A DNA stretch of 64,000 nt from positions 3,059,501 through 3,123,500 of the forward strand of contig BQWY01000001.1 of NCBI GenBank assembly GCA_036984305.1, given 5' to 3'. Positions 10,156-20,156 of this stretch are shown here, piece by piece. Made by a program: the position numbers and the translations under genes. The notes below the pieces were generated by a model. That model made no database searches, was not told where the DNA came from, and saw only the letters and a program-made list of their open reading frames with translations. Every line of letters begins with the position of its first letter. The first letter of the stretch is position 1. Source of the DNA: Nitrospira sp. (GTDB lineage: Bacteria > Nitrospirota > Nitrospiria > Nitrospirales > Nitrospiraceae).

Positions 10156-10207
10156 AACAGGGTCGGTTCTGACCGCACACGTCTGCACCCAGACACCTGA
10201 CCCTGTT
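10156..10207. repeat. Nested inverted repeat between convergent genes
   Basis: Perfect 9-bp outer arms AACAGGGTC (10156-10164) and GACCCTGTT (10199-10207) enclose 34 bases that contain two further small hairpins, GGT-TCTG-ACC and GTCTG-CACC-CAGAC. The element sits between the convergent ends of the beta-barrel gene and pgi. It has no T-run. It could be a REP/BIME-like repeat or a bidirectional transcription-end structure. Confidence 0.55.
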
Positions 10208-10277
10208 CGTTGCTCATCCCTAGGTACATGGGTAGGTGGAGCGACTGCTTCGCGACCCAGGGACTCATGGACACCGC

Positions 10278-11927
10278 CTAGTCCGTACGGTTCCCTTTCC
10301 ATGCGCGATAGCGGCGGATGAGGGCATTCGTGGAACTGTCGTGGCCGAGTTGAGGTTCGGTCCGGCCCTCCAGTTCGGGGATGATTCGCTGGGACAACAC
10401 CTTGCCGAGTTCGACACCCCATTGATCGAACGAGTTGACGCCCCAGATGATACCTTGCGTAAAGACACTATGCTCATAGAGGGCGACCAATTTGCCGAGC
10501 GATTCCGGTGTGAGCCGGTCGAGCACCATCGTGTTGGATGGTCGATTTCCGTCGAAGATGCGGTGGGGCACCAGCAGATCCGCTGACCCTTCCGCGCGAA
10601 CTTCCTCAGCGGGCTTTCCGAATGCGAGCGCCTCACCCTGCGCCAACATGTTCGCAATCAGAATGTCGTGGTGACGTCCGAGTGGATTGAGTGGCTGACC
10701 GAACGCGATGAAATCGCAGGGGATGAGCTTCGTCCCCTGATGGATCAGCTGATAAAACGAGTGCTGTCCGTTCGTCCCCGGTTCCCCCCAATAGACGGGA
10801 CCCGTCTCGTACGTGACCTTCGTCCCGTTACGGGTCACACCCTTGCCGTTGCTCTCCATCGTCAATTGCTGTAGATAGGCCGGAAACCGCTTGAAGTATT
10901 GCTCGTAGGGCAGAACCGCGACAGTATCCGCGCCGAAAAAATTGTTGTACCACACCGTAAGCAGTCCCAGAAGCACCGGCAGATTGCGGTCGAACGGGGC
11001 CGTCCGAAAATGCTCGTCCATCTGCCGGAAGCCGGTCAACATATTCAGGAACTGCTCGGGGCCGATGGCCAGCATTGTGGACAGCCCGATCGCGGAATCC
11101 ATGGAGTAGCGGCCGCCGACCCAGTCCCAAAATTCGAACATATTCGCGGTGTCGATGCCGAATCGACGAACTTCGGCGGCATTCGTCGAAACCGCGACGA
11201 AATGTTTGGCTACCGCACGGGCATCACCACCCAACCCCTTGAGTGACCACTCGCGCGCGCTATGGGCGTTGGTCATGGTTTCGAGCGTCGTGAAGGTCTT
11301 TGAGGACACGACGAACAGCGTTTCCGCCGGATCGAGGTCCCGCACCGCCTCGGCCAGATCGGTCCCATCGACGTTAGACACGAAGCGAAACGTCATGCTT
11401 CGTTCGCTGTAGTGCTTCAACGCCTCGTACGCCATCACCGGCCCCAGGTCTGACCCGCCGATGCCGATATTGACAATGTGGCGGATACGCTTGCCCGTAT
11501 GTCCACTCCACGCTCCGCTTCGCACCCGCGTGCAGAAGTCAGCCATCTTATCCAGAACCGCATGGACCCCGGGCACGACATTGACCCCATCGACCACGAT
11601 GGACGAGTCTCTCGGTGCACGCAGCGCCACATGCAGGACGGCCCGGTTCTCCGTCACGTTGATTTTGTCGCCTCGGAACATCGCATCGATCCCGGCGCGC
11701 AATCCCAATTCTTCGGCCAACCGGATGAGGAGTCGCAGTGTCTCGTCCGTGATTCGATTTTTTGAATAATCCAGGAAGATTCCCACGGCCTCTACCGACA
11801 TGCGGGCCGCCCGATCATGGTCTTCGGCAAACAGAGTTCGAAGATGTATCCCACGAATCTGCTCCTGATGGGCCTCCAGGGCCTTCCAGGTCGGGTGTTC
11901 CGCAAGAGACCGTTCAGCTGTTGCCAT
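10278..11927 (-). CDS. pgi: Glucose-6-phosphate isomerase
   Basis: 549 residues when started at the ATG at 11927, a length typical of the long bacterial form. It interconverts glucose 6-phosphate and fructose 6-phosphate in the cytoplasm. Family signatures seen include [26 protein letters not shown] (phosphate binding), [32 protein letters not shown] with the catalytic His, and [13 protein letters not shown] with the C-terminal catalytic Lys. The open frame extends 63 bp further upstream, but that part looks non-coding. No strong ribosome site is visible before 11927. It lies downstream of the efflux operon on the same strand, with a 388-bp gap, so it is probably a separate unit. Confidence 0.95.
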   Translation of the reverse strand: MATAERSLAEHPTWKALEAHQEQIRGIHLRTLFAEDHDRAARMSVEAVGIFLDYSKNRITDETLRLLIRLAEELGLRAGIDAMFRGDKINVTENRAVLHVALRAPRDSSIVVDGVNVVPGVHAVLDKMADFCTRVRSGAWSGHTGKRIRHIVNIGIGGSDLGPVMAYEALKHYSERSMTFRFVSNVDGTDLAEAVRDLDPAETLFVVSSKTFTTLETMTNAHSAREWSLKGLGGDARAVAKHFVAVSTNAAEVRRFGIDTANMFEFWDWVGGRYSMDSAIGLSTMLAIGPEQFLNMLTGFRQMDEHFRTAPFDRNLPVLLGLLTVWYNNFFGADTVAVLPYEQYFKRFPAYLQQLTMESNGKGVTRNGTKVTYETGPVYWGEPGTNGQHSFYQLIHQGTKLIPCDFIAFGQPLNPLGRHHDILIANMLAQGEALAFGKPAEEVRAEGSADLLVPHRIFDGNRPSNTMVLDRLTPESLGKLVALYEHSVFTQGIIWGVNSFDQWGVELGKVLSQRIIPELEGRTEPQLGHDSSTNALIRRYRAWKGNRTD

Positions 11928-12315
11928 CGCTGTCACACTCGATACGGGTTGAACATGCTCTGTCGGCCTACGCCGGGCTCCAGACCCCATCGGGGGGCAC
12001 CCACCTCGCCTGTGGCGCGTAGCGGCGAGTGCCTCGGCTCGGCCTCATCTTCATTCGTAAAGAATACGCGAAACACACCCGAAAATCGAGCCGCGGAAAC
12101 GACGACCGTCGCACGGCAGGTGCATCCCTGAATCAGACCGGATACGCCGCGGCGATCCCGTTCTCATCGTGAACTGCAGCAGGTCTGCGATCTGCCGCGA
12201 TCGAGCCTAAATCTTTACAGCAAGGCAGAGGCCAAGCTCCAAAGAATCCGTGGTGGGTACTCCATTGAGTTGGGCTGTGCTGTGTCGTTCGTTCTTGACG
12301 AGAACCACGCCTTGC
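11928..12315. other. Intergenic region upstream of pgi
   Basis: 388 bases between the start of pgi and the stop of the outer-membrane factor gene. It presumably holds the pgi promoter and the end of the efflux operon, but I found no convincing hairpin with T-run and no clear promoter pair. Confidence 0.4.
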
Positions 12316-13824
12316 TCAAAATGTCTTCCCGCGCAACTCAGAAGTATGTCGATCCTTAGAGGTCACCGCGGCGTCGCCGCCAAAGGACGGCGCCCCATCG
12401 TCCGACCCGGTTGAGGACCACCCACCTCCTAATGCCTTATAGAGTTGAACGACCGACACGAGCTGGGCGCGGCGAGTCCTTGCCAACGCGAGTTCCGCAT
12501 CGAACAGCGTTCGTTGGGCGGTCAGCACGTCCAGATAGCTGGCCCGGCCGCCTTGATACCGGGCATCCGCCAGCTCGTGAGCGGATTGCAAGGACGCCAC
12601 CTGCTGTTCTTGGGCGGAGCGCTGCTCTCCCGTCTTCTGTATGGCAATCAGAGCATCTTCGACTTCCTTGAACGCCGTCAGAATCGTCTTCTTGTATTGA
12701 GCCACTGCCGCATGGGCCTGGGCCTCCGTGACCTTCACTTGATATCCCAGCGCCGAAGCATTGAAGATCGGGCCGGTCACCACCGCCGAGCCTTTGAATA
12801 TGGCGAACGGGCCGATAGAGGACCCGTCCGTCTGAAATCCTGCTCCACCGGCCGCGCCCGTGAGCGCAAATTGCGGGAAGCGAGTCGCCTGGGCCACCCC
12901 GATCGTCGCTGTGGCTGCAACCAGATCCTGTTCAGCTTTGAGGATATCCGGACGCCGTTGAAGCAGATCGGACGGCAATCCCGGGGGAACCGACGGCGGC
13001 ATCACTTGTTTGGTGAGGTGAACGCCTCTCACAATCTCCGCCGGTTTGCGGCCGATGAGCAGGCTGAGCCTGTTTTCGGTTTGAACGACCTGTCGTTCGA
13101 GATCGGCCAAGTGCGCAGCAGTTCCCGCCCGTTCAGCCTCAAACCGATCGAGATCCAGTTTGGGAATACTCCCCTGCTTGAAGCGAAGGTTCGACAGCCG
13201 GACGGATTCCTCCCAGGATTGAAGCGTCTGTTTGGTAATCTCCACTTCGTAGTCCAACCCACGAAGATCGAAATACGCCTCGGCGACGTTGCTGACCAAT
13301 CCGAGCACCACTCCCCGCTGATTCTCCTCTCTTGACAAGAGTTGGGCGCGGGTCGCTTCGATCGATCGACGAATGCGGCCCCATAGGTCCACTTCCCACT
13401 TGAGCCCCACCTCGGCGCTCTCGCGCGCGAGGCTCAGGCCATCATTGCTTCCTCCAATTGGAATGGCACCGCCCTCGATGGGGAACACGTTGCTGTTCGT
13501 GTTTCGGAAGCCGAACGCGGCGGCCTTGTAGCTAACCGACGGAACCAGGTCATATTTAGCGATCATCAGCTGAGCTTGGTATTCCTCGATATTCGCAGCC
13601 GCAATGCGCAAATCCAGGTTGTCCTGCAGCGAGTCTTTAATCAATTCTTGTAGCGCCCTATCCTGCAACAATTCCCACCACGGCAGGTTCGCAATGGATT
13701 CCGCCGTCGGCTGATCCATCCGCCACCTGTCCGCCTCCGGCGTTTCCGGACGCGTATAATCAGGCCCCATCTTGCAGGCAAATGAATTCAGTACCAGAAG
13801 CCCGACGATCATCCAGCGAAGCAT
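12316..13824 (-). CDS. Outer-membrane efflux lipoprotein (OprM/NodT family)
   Basis: 502 residues, the outer-membrane channel of the tripartite pump encoded by this operon. The leader ends in the lipobox NSFAC and is followed by KMGPDYTRPETP, the usual NodT/OprM opening. Two TolC-type repeats follow, with DLRIAAANIEEYQAQL, VAEAYFDLRGLDYEV, LLQRRPDILKAEQDLVAA (the strongest family motif) and ARYQGGRASYLDVLTAQRTL. It starts at ATG 13824, 2 bp after the stop of the upstream RND gene, with GGGGGAC as ribosome site. It is the last gene of a four-gene minus-strand operon. Confidence 0.92.
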   Translation of the reverse strand: MLRWMIVGLLVLNSFACKMGPDYTRPETPEADRWRMDQPTAESIANLPWWELLQDRALQELIKDSLQDNLDLRIAAANIEEYQAQLMIAKYDLVPSVSYKAAAFGFRNTNSNVFPIEGGAIPIGGSNDGLSLARESAEVGLKWEVDLWGRIRRSIEATRAQLLSREENQRGVVLGLVSNVAEAYFDLRGLDYEVEITKQTLQSWEESVRLSNLRFKQGSIPKLDLDRFEAERAGTAAHLADLERQVVQTENRLSLLIGRKPAEIVRGVHLTKQVMPPSVPPGLPSDLLQRRPDILKAEQDLVAATATIGVAQATRFPQFALTGAAGGAGFQTDGSSIGPFAIFKGSAVVTGPIFNASALGYQVKVTEAQAHAAVAQYKKTILTAFKEVEDALIAIQKTGEQRSAQEQQVASLQSAHELADARYQGGRASYLDVLTAQRTLFDAELALARTRRAQLVSVVQLYKALGGGWSSTGSDDGAPSFGGDAAVTSKDRHTSELRGKTF

Positions 13825-13826
13825 GC

Positions 13827-16800
13827 CTAGTGTCCCCCTTGTACGCTATTCGACGATATCGGTCCACGGAGCGAGGCACGTGCACGGCTCCGCGGGCCAT
13901 TCATTCTCTCCACAACGTAGAAACACACGGGAATCAGGAAGATCGCCAGGGCCGTGGCGGCCATCATCCCCCCGAGCACCGTCACCCCGAGAATAATCCG
14001 GGCATGGGCACCCGATCCCGACGCCAGCACGAGCGGCAGGACGCCGAGAATGAACGCGCACGCCGTCATCAGGATCGGCCGCAACCGCAGCCGCGCCGCT
14101 TCGAGCGCCGCCTGCATGAGCGGCACCTGCATCTCGACTTTCATCTTGGCAAATTCCACGATCAGGATCGCGTTCTTGGCGCTGAGTCCGATCAGCATGA
14201 CCAGCCCGATCTGAGAATAGACGTCGTTTTCCAGCCCCAACCCCCACAGAGCCGCGAATGCGCCGAACACGGCGACGGGGGTCGCCAGCAACACACTGAC
14301 CGGCAACGCCCAGCTTTCGTATTGCGCCGCCAGGATCAGGAAGACGAAGAGCAGCGACAGGCCGAAGATGAACGCGGGCGGCACCCCTTCCGCCGCCACC
14401 TTTTCCTGGTAGGCCATCCCCATGTAATCGAAGCCCATCCCTTCCGGCATCGTGTCGGCAAAGACCTCCTCCAGCGCGGCCATGACTTGCCGGGAACTGT
14501 AGCCCGGTGCGGCCATGGCCGTAATCTGGGCCGCCCGATACTCGTTGAACCGGACGGTGAATTCCGGACCGGATACCGGCTGCATCGTCACGAGTGTCGA
14601 GAGCGGCACCATCCCCCCCTCGAGGTTGCGCACATAAAACTCGCCGACCTGCTCGGCCTTGGTCCGGTACCCGGGCTCGGCCTCTACGTACACTTGCCAC
14701 ACCCGTCCGAATCGATTGAAGTAGTTGACGAAGGACCCGCCCATGAACGTCTGGAGCGTGCGATAGACATTGCGGATTTCGACACCCTGTTTCAGTGTCT
14801 TGTCGCGATCGACGGCCGCGAAGTATTGAGGGGTGCTTGGAATCAGTGTCGTCACGACGCGCGCCATCTCCGACCGTTTCTGCACGGCGTCGAGAAACCG
14901 TTCGTGCTGCTCGGCCAAAAACTCGAACGAGCGGCCGCCTCGATCCTCCAACATGAAGGTCACGCCTCCGCTCGTCCCGACACCGGGAATCGCCGGAGGC
15001 GGGAAGGCAAACGCCAGAGCGCCCGGCAGCTCGTGTAGCCTCTTGTTGAGCGTGAGTAGGATCGAACGGTAGCTTGTCTGCTTCGTCTTCCGCTCATCCC
15101 AGGGATCCAACGCGACGAACACCACGGCATTGTACGTCGTAAAGGCCAGACTCAAAACGCTGTATCCGGAGACGGAGGTGTAGTATCGCACCCCCGGCGT
15201 CTCGGCAAGAATCGCGTTGATCTGTTTCACCACTTCCTCGGTTCGTTGCAACGACGCCGCGGGGGGCAACTGGACGTTGAGCAGGAAATACCCAACGTCC
15301 TCCAACGGAATGAAGCCGCCCGGCAATCGGGCACCCATCAGCACGGCCAGGCCGGTCATCAGGACCAGCATGGCCATCGTCCGGCCGGATTTTCTCATCA
15401 GCAGACCGCAGACACCGACGTAGCGCTCGGTCAGCCGATCGAACGAGCGGTTGAACCAGCCGAAGAACCGCCCGCGTGTCGGCGGTTTCGGCCGCAACAA
15501 CAAGGCCGCCAGCGCCGGGCTCAACGTCAGCGCGTTGAACGCCGACAGCAACACGGAGACCGCGATCGTCACGGCAAACTGCTGGTAGAGCCGCCCCGTA
15601 ATTCCCGGAATGAGCGCCGTCGGAATAAAGACCGCCGCCAAGATCAGTGCAATGGCCACCACCGGGCCGGACACCTCCCGCATCGCCGTGAGCGTGGCCT
15701 CGCGCGGAGACAGGCCTTGCTCCAAATGGTGCTCCACCGCCTCGACCACCACGATCGCGTCGTCGACGACCAGGCCGATGGCGAGCACCAATCCGAACAA
15801 CGAGAGGGTATTGACGGAAAACCCCAGCAATGGAAAGAGGGCGAAGGTCCCGATGAGGGATACTGGAACGGCCATGAGGGGGATGAGCGTGGCGCGCCAG
15901 CTCTGGAGAAACAGAAATACGACCAGGATCACCAGCAGAATGGCTTCCCACAGCGTATGAATGATTTCACGAATCCCTTCGGTCACCGGAAGGGTGGTAT
16001 CCAACGATACGACGTATTCCATGTCGTCGGGAAAACGCTCCTTCATCTGCTGCATCAGGTGCTGCAACCGGCCAACGGTGTCGATCGCGTTGGACCCGGC
16101 CAACTGATACACGGCGATGGCCGCGGTCGGCTTGCGGTTGAAGTGCGAGGCGAAATTGTAGAGCTGCGCTCCCAGTTCCGCACGGCCGACGTCACGGAGA
16201 CGGACGAACGACCCGTCCGAATTCGCACGCACGATGAGCTGATCGAACTCCTCTTCGGTACGCAAGCGTCCCTGTGTCCGCACGGTATAGGAGAATTCCT
16301 GTCCCGCGGGAACCGGTTCCGCGCCAATCTGACCGACCGGACGGACGTCGTTCTGCCGTTCCACGGCATCCAGCACTTCGTTGGCGGTGATGCCCAATTT
16401 GGCAAGGCGGTCCGGCTGAACCCAGAGGCGCATCGCATACTGCCCCGCCCCGAAGACGGTCACCTGGCTCACGCCGGGTACGCGCGCGATGGGGTCGGCC
16501 AGATTGATATAGGCGTAATTCGCCAAAAATCGCGCGTCGAAGGTGCCGTTCGGCGAATAGAGCGAGAAGAGAACCATCGGCACGCCGGACGATTTCCGAA
16601 TCGTGACTCCGTAACTCCGCACTTCGTTCGGCAACTGCGATTCGGCCTGCGCGTACCGCATTTGCGTCAACAATTGATCGACGTTGGGATCGGAGGCGAC
16701 GTCGAAGGCGACGCGGAGATTGGTCTGGCCGTTGCTGCCGTTGACCGAGTACATGTACAGCATTTGGTCCACGCCGCTCATCTGTTGCTCGAGCGGCGTC

Positions 16801-16985
16801 GCCACCGATTGCTCGACCGTGAGCGCATCCGCGCCGACGTAATTGGCCTGCAACATGACCTCCGGAGGCGCGATGTTGGGAAACTGCGCAACCGGGAGAC
16901 GGAGGATGGATACCCCGCCTAACAACACGGTACTGATGGCAATGACGATGGCGACGATCGGGCGGTCGACAAAGAATCGGGCCAT
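13827..16985 (-). CDS. RND efflux pump, HAE1 (AcrB/MexB) family, second copy
   Basis: 1052 residues, an inner-membrane proton-driven drug or hydrophobe exporter. It opens with ARFFVDRPIVAIVIAIS, the standard HAE1 start, and shows FPNIAPPEVMLQANYVGADA, then LVVDDAIVVVEAVEHH in TM4 with the Asp-Asp pair that carries protons in AcrB, and SAKNAILIVEFAKM in TM10. The ATG at 16985 overlaps the TGA of the preceding RND gene by one base (TGATG); a GTG at 16988 is the alternative start. The protein is clearly paralogous to the neighbour at 16985-20152, so the pair looks like a tandem duplication. It may form a heterotrimer with the other pump, as MdtB and MdtC do. Confidence 0.93.
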   Translation of the reverse strand: MARFFVDRPIVAIVIAISTVLLGGVSILRLPVAQFPNIAPPEVMLQANYVGADALTVEQSVATPLEQQMSGVDQMLYMYSVNGSNGQTNLRVAFDVASDPNVDQLLTQMRYAQAESQLPNEVRSYGVTIRKSSGVPMVLFSLYSPNGTFDARFLANYAYINLADPIARVPGVSQVTVFGAGQYAMRLWVQPDRLAKLGITANEVLDAVERQNDVRPVGQIGAEPVPAGQEFSYTVRTQGRLRTEEEFDQLIVRANSDGSFVRLRDVGRAELGAQLYNFASHFNRKPTAAIAVYQLAGSNAIDTVGRLQHLMQQMKERFPDDMEYVVSLDTTLPVTEGIREIIHTLWEAILLVILVVFLFLQSWRATLIPLMAVPVSLIGTFALFPLLGFSVNTLSLFGLVLAIGLVVDDAIVVVEAVEHHLEQGLSPREATLTAMREVSGPVVAIALILAAVFIPTALIPGITGRLYQQFAVTIAVSVLLSAFNALTLSPALAALLLRPKPPTRGRFFGWFNRSFDRLTERYVGVCGLLMRKSGRTMAMLVLMTGLAVLMGARLPGGFIPLEDVGYFLLNVQLPPAASLQRTEEVVKQINAILAETPGVRYYTSVSGYSVLSLAFTTYNAVVFVALDPWDERKTKQTSYRSILLTLNKRLHELPGALAFAFPPPAIPGVGTSGGVTFMLEDRGGRSFEFLAEQHERFLDAVQKRSEMARVVTTLIPSTPQYFAAVDRDKTLKQGVEIRNVYRTLQTFMGGSFVNYFNRFGRVWQVYVEAEPGYRTKAEQVGEFYVRNLEGGMVPLSTLVTMQPVSGPEFTVRFNEYRAAQITAMAAPGYSSRQVMAALEEVFADTMPEGMGFDYMGMAYQEKVAAEGVPPAFIFGLSLLFVFLILAAQYESWALPVSVLLATPVAVFGAFAALWGLGLENDVYSQIGLVMLIGLSAKNAILIVEFAKMKVEMQVPLMQAALEAARLRLRPILMTACAFILGVLPLVLASGSGAHARIILGVTVLGGMMAATALAIFLIPVCFYVVERMNGPRSRARASLRGPISSNSVQGGH

Positions 16986-19900
16986 CACCGCCCCTCGTCG
17001 AGCGCACCGGTCATCGACGCCTGAGGCACGACATGGCCGGCCGATCCGCGACCGCGCGCCAACTTCTCCACCACGTAGAACGACACGGGGATCAAGAAGA
17101 TCGCGATGAGACTGGCCGCGAGCATGCCGCCCATCACGGTGGTGCCGAGAATGATTCTGGCCTCCGCGCCGGCGCCGGCCGCCACGGCCAGCGGCGTGAC
17201 GCCGAGAATGAATGCAAAGGCCGTCATCAGAATCGGCCGCAATCGTAGTCGCGCGGCCGTCAGCGCCGCCTCGACCAGCGGGCGCCCCTTCTCGACCTCC
17301 AGCTTGGCGAACTCGACGATGAGGATCGCGTTCTTGGCCCCGAGTCCGATCAGCATCACCAGGCCGATCTGGAGATAGACGTCGCTTTCGACGCCGCGCA
17401 TCCAGGCTGCCGCAAAGGCCCCGAAGACGGACACCGGCGTGGCAAGCAGCACACTGAACGGCAGCGCCCAGCTCTCGTACTGGGCGGCCAGAATGAGGAA
17501 GACGAAGAGCAGCGAGAATGCGAAAATCACAGCGGGGGGCACTCCTTCCGCCGCGACCTTCTCCTGGTAGGACATGCCCATGTAGTCATAGCCCATCTCC
17601 TGCGGCATCGTGTCGGCGAAGACGGACTCCAAGGCCTGCATGACCTGGCCGGTGCTATACCCGTGCGCCGGCGTCGCATTGATCTGCGCCGTTCGATACT
17701 CGTTGAACCGCATGGAGAACTCCGGTCCGGAGGTCGACTCGATCGAGACGAGCGTCGAGAGCGGGACCATCTGGCCGTCTCCATTCCGGACGTAGAACTG
17801 CCCGACGTTTTCCGCCCTGTTCCGGTACTCTCCTTCGCTCAGCAGATACACCTGCCACTGCCGACCGAACCGGTTGAAGTAGTTGACGAACGGGCCGCCC
17901 ATGAATACCTGGAGGGTCTGATAGACATCGGACAGGGAGACGCCTTGCTTCATGACTTTTTCGTGATCGACGCGGGCGAACAGCTGGGGGACGTTCGCCA
18001 AGAGCGTAGTCGAGATGTTGGTGATCTCCGGACGCGTGCGTGCCGCATCCAGGAACCGGGTCGTATGCTCGCCAAGAAACTCGATGCCGCGCCCCGCACG
18101 GTCCTCCAGCATAAAGGTCACTCCGCCCGCCACACCGATCCCCGGGATCGGCGGCGGCGAGAACGCCCTTGCCTTGGCCTCCGGCAGCATCGCCAGCGTC
18201 CGATTGAGCCGGTCGAGGAGGACGTCATACTGTTCCTCTGGACGCGTCCGTTCGTGCCACGGTTTGAGATTGACCGAAAAGTACGCGTTGTAGCTGGTAT
18301 TGACCTGGCTCAGGATGGAATATCCGATGGTGGCCGTGAAGGAGGCGACACCGGGCGTGGCGGCAAGGATCTGCTCCACCTTCCGAGCGACCGTGTCGGT
18401 CCGTTGAAGGGACGCGGCTTCCGGCAACTGGACGTTGACGTAGAAGAAACCCTGATCCTCTTCGGGAATGAACCCTCCAGGCAATCGTGCACCCAACAAC
18501 GCGGCGACAAGCGTCATTCCCAACAGCAGCACCATCGTCCGGCCGGCTTTTCCGATCAGACCGCCGCACAGCCCGACATACCGGTCCGTCAAGGCGGCAA
18601 ACGTCCGGTTGAACCAACCGAAGAAACGCCCGACGACTCCCTGTGACGGGGATTTCGGTTTCAACAGCATGGCGGCCAGCGCTGGACTCAAGGTCAAGGC
18701 GTTCACGGCCGAGAGCACGACGGACACGGCAATGGTGACGGCGAATTGTTGATACAGTCTGCCGGTAATCCCAGGGATAAACGCCGTCGGAACAAACACC
18801 GCCACCAAGATGAGGGCGATCGCGACCACCGGTCCGGACACTTCGTCCATCGCCTTCAACGTCGCTTCGCGCGGCGCCATCCCCTGTTCGATATGATGTT
18901 CGACCGCCTCGACCACGACAATCGCATCGTCGACGACCAACCCGATCGCGAGCACCAATCCAAAGAGCGACAGCGTATTGATGGAAAAGCCCATCAGAGG
19001 AAAAAAAATGAACGTGCCAATCAGCGAGACCGGCACCGCCAACAGGGGAATAAGGGTCGCTCGCCAGCTCTGGAGGAACACAAAGACGACGAGGATGACC
19101 AGCAGAATCGCCTCCCAGAGGGTGTGAACGATTTCCTTGACCCCCTCCTTCACCGCGAGCGTCGTGTCGAGCGAGACGACATAGTCGAGGTCGTCCGGGA
19201 ACCGCTGCTTCATCTCGTCCATGAGCGTGCGAAGTCGCCCGACCGTGTCGATCGCATTTGAACCCGGCAATTGGTACACGGCCAGCACCGCCGCCGGCGC
19301 GCCGTTCAATCGGCCGAGGACGTTATAGACCTGTGCTCCCAATTCGGCACGCGCGACGTCGCGCAGGCGGACGAACGATCCGTCGGGATTGGCCCGGACG
19401 ACGATGTTGCCAAAGTCCTCCTCCGTCACGAGTCGCCCCTGCGCTCTCACTGAATAGGTAAACTCCTGCCCGGACGGGACCGGTTCCGCTCCCACTTGGC
19501 CGGCCGGATTGACCGTGTTCTGTGCGTTGACCGCATTCATCACATCGGTCACGGTGAGACCGAGTTTCGCCAACTGGTCCGGCTTGATCCAGAGCCGCAT
19601 CGCATATTGTCCGGCGCCAAAGAGCTGGACCTGACCGACGCCCGGCACGCGCGTCAACGGATCGTTGATATTGATGAAGGCGTAGTTCGCGAGGAAGGTC
19701 GCGTCGAAGGTGCCCTTGGGTGAATACAGGGAAAACAGGATCAGCGGACTGCTGAGCGCTTTCGGGTTGGTAATACCGAACTGCTGGACGGCATCCGGCA
19801 GCTGCGGCTCAGCGATGGCCTGCCGCATTTGCGTCAGGACTTGATCGATGTTCGGGTCCGTCTCCAGATTGAACGCCACTCGCAGCGTCATTTGACCGCT

Positions 19901-20152
19901 GCCGGCGCTGGTCGAGTACATGTAGAGCATGTGATCGACCCCGTTGATCTGCTGTTCCAGCGGAGTCGCCACGGCCTGCTCGACGGAAAGCGCGTCCGCG
20001 CCCAGGTACGTGGTCTGGACTTGCACTTCCGGCGGAACCAAGTTGGGGAATTGCGCGACCGGGAGCCGAAAGATCGCGACGATGCCCATCAGCATCGTGA
20101 CGATGGAGATGACCATAGCCACGATCGGCCGGTGGACGAAAAACTTGACCAT
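16985..20152 (-). CDS. RND efflux pump, HAE1 (AcrB/MexB) family, first copy
   Basis: 1055 residues. The ATG at 20152 opens VKFFVHRPIVAMVISIV; the longer open frame upstream overlaps the adaptor gene and is rejected. The protein has FPNLVPPEVQVQTTYLGADA, the TM4 proton-relay motif LVVDDAIVVVEAVEHH, and GAKNAILIVEFAKLEVEKGR in TM10. The large periplasmic porter loops are full length, so it should be functional. It starts 4 bp after the adaptor's stop and its own stop overlaps the start of the second pump, implying translational coupling. Substrates cannot be deduced from sequence. Confidence 0.93.
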   Translation of the reverse strand: MVKFFVHRPIVAMVISIVTMLMGIVAIFRLPVAQFPNLVPPEVQVQTTYLGADALSVEQAVATPLEQQINGVDHMLYMYSTSAGSGQMTLRVAFNLETDPNIDQVLTQMRQAIAEPQLPDAVQQFGITNPKALSSPLILFSLYSPKGTFDATFLANYAFININDPLTRVPGVGQVQLFGAGQYAMRLWIKPDQLAKLGLTVTDVMNAVNAQNTVNPAGQVGAEPVPSGQEFTYSVRAQGRLVTEEDFGNIVVRANPDGSFVRLRDVARAELGAQVYNVLGRLNGAPAAVLAVYQLPGSNAIDTVGRLRTLMDEMKQRFPDDLDYVVSLDTTLAVKEGVKEIVHTLWEAILLVILVVFVFLQSWRATLIPLLAVPVSLIGTFIFFPLMGFSINTLSLFGLVLAIGLVVDDAIVVVEAVEHHIEQGMAPREATLKAMDEVSGPVVAIALILVAVFVPTAFIPGITGRLYQQFAVTIAVSVVLSAVNALTLSPALAAMLLKPKSPSQGVVGRFFGWFNRTFAALTDRYVGLCGGLIGKAGRTMVLLLGMTLVAALLGARLPGGFIPEEDQGFFYVNVQLPEAASLQRTDTVARKVEQILAATPGVASFTATIGYSILSQVNTSYNAYFSVNLKPWHERTRPEEQYDVLLDRLNRTLAMLPEAKARAFSPPPIPGIGVAGGVTFMLEDRAGRGIEFLGEHTTRFLDAARTRPEITNISTTLLANVPQLFARVDHEKVMKQGVSLSDVYQTLQVFMGGPFVNYFNRFGRQWQVYLLSEGEYRNRAENVGQFYVRNGDGQMVPLSTLVSIESTSGPEFSMRFNEYRTAQINATPAHGYSTGQVMQALESVFADTMPQEMGYDYMGMSYQEKVAAEGVPPAVIFAFSLLFVFLILAAQYESWALPFSVLLATPVSVFGAFAAAWMRGVESDVYLQIGLVMLIGLGAKNAILIVEFAKLEVEKGRPLVEAALTAARLRLRPILMTAFAFILGVTPLAVAAGAGAEARIILGTTVMGGMLAASLIAIFLIPVSFYVVEKLARGRGSAGHVVPQASMTGALDEGR

Positions 20153-20156
20153 CGCG

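Noticed and set aside
15246-16922. Long plus-strand open frame opposite the RND pump gene
   Set aside because: It is rich in Arg/His/Gln from the GC-rich antisense and lies wholly within a conserved HAE1 gene. Shadow.
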